NCBI RefSeq assembly: GCF_000963865.1
Contig: NZ_CP011071.1
Location: 2,778,001 to 2,842,000, forward strand
Length of the DNA stretch: 64,000 nucleotides
From: Flagellimonas lutaonensis
Lineage (GTDB): Bacteria > Bacteroidota > Bacteroidia > Flavobacteriales > Flavobacteriaceae
Direction of reading: 5' to 3'
Made by a program: the position numbers and the translations under genes. Below, one piece after another: positions 60,560 through 64,000 of the stretch. The notes under the pieces were generated by a model. That model was not told the DNA's origin. It ran no database searches and saw only the letters and a list, made by a program, of their open reading frames with translations. Every line of letters starts with the position of its first letter. The first letter of the stretch is position 1.

Positions 60560-63007
60560 TTATGGGGTACCGAACTCTTCGTCGCCCCCGTCAAAATCAC
60601 GTTCTCTTTCACCACCTCTTCTTTTCTTTTGGTTGAACCGGTAGGTAAAGGCCAAATTAAAACTTCTCACACGCCATTGGAACTCGCTATCGCTCTCAAA
60701 AAAGGGCGTAACCGTCTCACTTACCCTTTTACGGCTATTGAACACATCGCTGATATTAAATGCGAGTGATGCCTTTTCGTTGAAAAAGTCTTTGCTGAAG
60801 GCCAGATTCAACGAGAAGATGCCCTGGTTGCGTGTCTGTGCATTTTCAACAGGGCCGCGGTAGAACATTCGGGTCTGCCAGTCGATTTTGGCGGGCAGGG
60901 TTATTTTATTGTTCAGGCGAACAAACCAGCTCAAATTTTCCGCATCAAAGTTCTGCCCATTGAAATCACCCCTGGTGATCAGGTTGAAAATGTTGAAGTT
61001 GGCATTAAGGTTCCATTTTCGACTGGGGCGATAGTTAGTGGTCACCTCAAAACCATAGCGGTCATTTCGGGCCAGGTTTACCGGGGTTCTTCTCAAGATA
61101 CTGACCTGTTCGCCATCAAAAAAGGTATCTTCTCCGGTATCTTCTGTTATAAAGCTGATGACATCGGTTGCCCTTTGAAAATAGACCGAACTGTTCAACG
61201 TCACTTTTTCAAAACGTTTCAAATAGCCCAAATCGACCTGATTTGAAAACGAAGGAGTTAGGGTCGGGTTGCCCTGAAACAGATTGGTCGGGCTTGACCG
61301 CGATGGGAACGGATTCAAAAAACGCGATCTTGGCCGACGAATTCTTCGATTGTAGCCAAATTGAAAGCTTTCTTTTTCACTGATCTCGTAGTTGAGGTTT
61401 AGGGTAGGAAACAGTCCGTCAAAATTATTCCGGTTAAAATCATTGGTCTCGATTTGGTTGATGATCAACCGGGTGGCCTCGTACCGCAGTCCTGCCAAAA
61501 AGGAGAATTTATCGAATTTGGTTCCGAATTGGGTGTACACGGCATTGATGGTCTCCTTATAATCCAATACATTACTAGGGTTGGTAATGCCCAGCTCGTC
61601 AACGGTCGGATTGATGAAAACGACATCATAATCGGTTTCGAGTGTATTGAAATCACCGCGGTAGCCCAGTTCAAACTGGCCCGACTTGCCCACGGGCACC
61701 ACATAATCGGTCTGTAAAAAGAGCCGTTGTTGGTCTTCGGCGGTTCGAACACTTTCACTGTCAAAACCGTTTTGCACGATCAAAGACTCTTCAACTTCGT
61801 CGGTAGTCTCGTATTGAAAGGCAAAGGTGAGCTTGTGTTCTGAGTCTCCATTGAACTGCTTATCGAAATTGAATGAATATTGGAAGGTTTTGTCTTCTTC
61901 GGTTTCTGGATCGAACCGGAAGCCAGAGCTCCTGTTGCCAGCGGCATCTTCTTGAAAAAAGGTATTGGTCGTTTCACTGCTGTTGTCAGAATCCCTGATG
62001 AATATTGATTGTGTGATGGATGCGGTTTGGTTCACATACCATTCTACCCCAAAATTGGCGTTCAGGCCCTTTCGTACCCTGTCAAACTCGCGTTCTTCAC
62101 GAAGTGAATTGGTAAAATTGCCCGAGGCATCAAAAAAATCGGTATCGTTCAAAGAGTTCCCCGGACGCTCACGATAGTTGTACCCGGTATTGGTGAAAAT
62201 GTTGACATCACCTGCCCTAAAATTTAGATTGCCGTTGATGCCGGCAGAATTGGGGTAGCCGATGTTTGAGGTCAGGGCGCCGTTAAGGCCCTGTAATTTA
62301 CTTCTTCGCAAAATAATGTTGATGATTCCGCCAGATCCCTCGGCATCGTAGCGCGCAGAGGGTGAAGTGATCACCTCTACTTTCTCAATTGATTCTGCCG
62401 GAAGTTGTCGCAAAGCATCTGTGCTGTTCAGACCGGTAATGGCCGAGGGCTTTCCATTGATGAGTATGCGAACGTCGTCGTTGCCACGAAGCTGCACGTT
62501 TCCTTCCACATCGACCGATACCGAGGGCACATTGTCGAGTACGTCGCTTACGGTACCACCGCGAACGGTCAGATCTTTGCCCACATTGTATATTTTCTTG
62601 TCCAATCGAAGTTCGACCGTGGTACGCTCGGCTATCACCTCAACCTCTTCGAGTTGCGAGACATCAATCGCCAAGGCTATCTGGCCCAGATCGGTGTCAG
62701 CACGTAACAATTGTCGTTCTTTTTTAAAAGTTTCATAGGTGAGGTACTCGACTGAGATGTTATACATGCCGGGTCGTGTCTCTACCTCAAATTTTCCGTT
62801 TAAATCGGTGATGCCACCGGTCACAGATTCTGGGTTGCGAACCGGCTCAAGTATAATGGTGGCATACTCAAGGGGCTGCCCTGTATCTTTATCTACGACC
62901 TCACCCGTTACGGTAATGGGTTGGGATTGGCCTCCCTGACCCGAGGGCCGCTGTGAAAATGATAGGGCTGAAATAAGAAAAAAGAGCAATACAATTCTTC
63001 TGTACAT
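60560..63007 (-). CDS. TonB-dependent outer-membrane receptor (outer membrane beta-barrel family)
   Basis: An 815-residue outer-membrane protein. The start is ATG 63007 with signal peptide MYRRIVLLFFLISALSFS; the longer reading from 63037 adds ten residues before it. A CarboxypepD_reg domain (about 25-110, VTGEVVDKDTGQPLEYATI) is followed by a plug (about 125-230, LDNVPSVSVDVEGNVQLRG) and a C-terminal barrel of the OMP_b-brl_3 group, with repeated aromatic strands to the end. No SusD gene is adjacent, so it need not be a polysaccharide system. Substrate unknown; proteins of this group take up diverse large substrates with TonB energy. Confidence 0.9.
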   Translation of the reverse strand: MYRRIVLLFFLISALSFSQRPSGQGGQSQPITVTGEVVDKDTGQPLEYATIILEPVRNPESVTGGITDLNGKFEVETRPGMYNISVEYLTYETFKKERQLLRADTDLGQIALAIDVSQLEEVEVIAERTTVELRLDKKIYNVGKDLTVRGGTVSDVLDNVPSVSVDVEGNVQLRGNDDVRILINGKPSAITGLNSTDALRQLPAESIEKVEVITSPSARYDAEGSGGIINIILRRSKLQGLNGALTSNIGYPNSAGINGNLNFRAGDVNIFTNTGYNYRERPGNSLNDTDFFDASGNFTNSLREEREFDRVRKGLNANFGVEWYVNQTASITQSIFIRDSDNSSETTNTFFQEDAAGNRSSGFRFDPETEEDKTFQYSFNFDKQFNGDSEHKLTFAFQYETTDEVEESLIVQNGFDSESVRTAEDQQRLFLQTDYVVPVGKSGQFELGYRGDFNTLETDYDVVFINPTVDELGITNPSNVLDYKETINAVYTQFGTKFDKFSFLAGLRYEATRLIINQIETNDFNRNNFDGLFPTLNLNYEISEKESFQFGYNRRIRRPRSRFLNPFPSRSSPTNLFQGNPTLTPSFSNQVDLGYLKRFEKVTLNSSVYFQRATDVISFITEDTGEDTFFDGEQVSILRRTPVNLARNDRYGFEVTTNYRPSRKWNLNANFNIFNLITRGDFNGQNFDAENLSWFVRLNNKITLPAKIDWQTRMFYRGPVENAQTRNQGIFSLNLAFSKDFFNEKASLAFNISDVFNSRKRVSETVTPFFESDSEFQWRVRSFNLAFTYRFNQKKRRGGERERDFDGGDEEFGTP

Positions 63008-63163
63008 GCGAATTACTTGATTGATTACACCCGCCAAATATCGGGGTAGGGGGCGTTAAATAAAACCCAAAATCTGTCAACAACGGTACCGATCAGATCA
63101 TCGACAGTTTTAAGCGGGTGAAAATTGGTATGAAGTTTTGTGGGAAGTAAACGGATCGGAAAG

Positions 63164-63616
63164 TCAATCGGTTTTGTCTTTCCTTTTCTTTTTCTTTTTT
63201 CGTTTTTTCTTCAACTGGTTTTTTTGAAGCGCCAGGTAGTTTTCATATTTCTCTTCGGGAAGTCCAGCTTTTATCTCGGCATCTTGCAATTTTTGGATTT
63301 TTTCAAACTCTTCCTTCATTTTTTTCGGATCCAGCTTCAAAATCTGCAGTTCCATCCTCTTTTGTACATATTTGGTAAGTGTTGTGCGCACCACTGCCTC
63401 CTCGAAGGGATCTAGTTCTAGGGCCTCGATTATCTTGGGCATGCGTTCCTCAACATATTCCTCTGCCGTTTTTGGCTCCGGTTCTTTTTGTGGCGTCTGT
63501 GCTTGCGGAATGGAGGTTCGGCGGCCATAGCGGTTGCCATAGCCATATTGTGCTTCTAGGCTTGAGGCAAAGAGCAGCAGAAAAACGGCCGTAAAGAGTT
63601 GTAATGACTTTTTCAT
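63164..63616 (-). CDS. Small exported protein with lysine-rich end
   Basis: A 150-residue protein starting at ATG 63616, with a signal peptide (MKKSLQLFTAVFLLLFASSLEA), a short Gly/Tyr/Arg stretch, a helical middle (LDPFEEAVVRTTLTKYVQKR) and a basic C-terminus rich in KK (LKKKRKKKKKRK). The helical middle resembles the LTXXQ/Spy type, but the match is weak. Function unknown. Confidence 0.65.
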   Translation of the reverse strand: MKKSLQLFTAVFLLLFASSLEAQYGYGNRYGRRTSIPQAQTPQKEPEPKTAEEYVEERMPKIIEALELDPFEEAVVRTTLTKYVQKRMELQILKLDPKKMKEEFEKIQKLQDAEIKAGLPEEKYENYLALQKNQLKKKRKKKKKRKDKTD

Positions 63617-63715
63617 TCTAGTGTCGGATTTCAAAATTATCGTTTGGCTTGACCTATCTGGGTTAATTGTTTGTTAAAAGGCATAATGCCATCAAGTTAA
63701 GGGGTTTTAGACAAA

Positions 63716-64000
63716 TCAATCCTCTTTCTGCCCCATCATCATCAGATATGACTTTAAGAATTGGTCTATATTCCCATCCATTACGGCATCTACATTTCCG
63801 GTTTCCTGGCCGGTGCGTACATCTTTTACGAGTTTGTAGGGGTGCATTACATAGTTGCGTATTTGCGAGCCCCATTCGATCTTCATTTTTGACGATTCTA
63901 TCTCGGCCCTTGCCTCTTGTTTTTTGCGCAGTTCGATCTCATAGAGTTGCGATTTCAACATTTTCATGGCCGTGGCCCGGTTGTCGTGCTGTGAACGGGA
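63716..64000 (-). CDS. prfB: Peptide chain release factor 2, C-terminal part (5' end outside window)
   Basis: The visible 94 residues (frame open to the window edge) begin SRSQHDNRATAMKML and include IEWGSQIRNYVMHPYKLVKD, TGNVDAVMDGNIDQFLKSYL, all characteristic of RF2 downstream of the GGQ domain. RF2 releases the peptide at UGA and UAA stop codons. The N-terminal part, including any programmed frameshift site and the GGQ motif, lies outside. Confidence 0.9.
   Translation of the reverse strand, partial: SRSQHDNRATAMKMLKSQLYEIELRKKQEARAEIESSKMKIEWGSQIRNYVMHPYKLVKDVRTGQETGNVDAVMDGNIDQFLKSYLMMMGQKED

Overview
The window is chromosomal DNA from a marine-type member of the Flavobacteriaceae (phylum Bacteroidota). 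The evidence is a type IX secretion-like C-terminal tail at the left edge, TonB/CarboxypepD_reg outer-membrane proteins, a menaquinone (men) locus, bacillithiol synthesis (bshB1), a CcsB-CcsA fusion, weak Shine-Dalgarno signals and many copies of the Bacteroidota -7 promoter element TAnnTTTG. Gene density is high. I see no phage, insertion sequence, CRISPR array or rRNA. One tRNA gene (His, GTG) is present. The region is ordinary core genome with some accessory loci.

Layout. 1-3 kb: end of a probable secreted protein, a DUF2911/TPR protein and a sodium:solute symporter. 3-9 kb: PIG-L deacetylase with an overlooked 39-codon membrane ORF before the symporter; an operon DUF2520-kdsC-maf-lipoprotein-mscS. 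9-16 kb: ccsBA, a MATE exporter behind a structured leader, a trans-sulfuration enzyme and bshB1. 16-20 kb: TPR histidine kinase, tRNA-His, M28 peptidase. 20-28 kb: AraC regulator divergent from an apparent trans-4-hydroxyproline catabolic operon (deaminase, semialdehyde dehydrogenase, DUF885 peptidase, epimerase, FAD oxidoreductase). 28-43 kb: the men locus (hotdog thioesterase, menF, menD, menA, menC, menE, with menB and menH not seen), interrupted by a two-component system. 43-49 kb: M24 peptidase and a tandem array of CarboxypepD_reg proteins, two with a TonB-plug-like segment but no barrel, one frameshifted. 49-64 kb: acyl-CoA carboxylase, Gfo/Idh oxidoreductase, EttA, an M16 peptidase pair, MBL protein, FumC, a TonB-dependent receptor and the end of prfB.

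The most unusual signal is a regulatory circuit around a REC-LytTR response regulator (36148-36903). The 10-mer TTCACAACAA (or a close variant) lies exactly 27 nt before a TAnnTTTG-like -7 box at four promoters. In two of them it is clearly doubled with a 21-bp period, as expected for LytTR-family operators. Two of these promoters lie in the 621-bp gap after the regulator and drive short non-coding units, each ended by a hairpin terminator: two candidate small RNAs of about 89 and 73 nt. The third precedes the adjacent HisKA_2 sensor kinase, and the fourth precedes the TPR histidine kinase about 19 kb away. This looks like an undescribed LytTR-sRNA-kinase circuit. The site-regulator pairing is inference.

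Coordinates, motifs and hairpins were read by eye. Protein families are from recognition of motifs, not from database searches.
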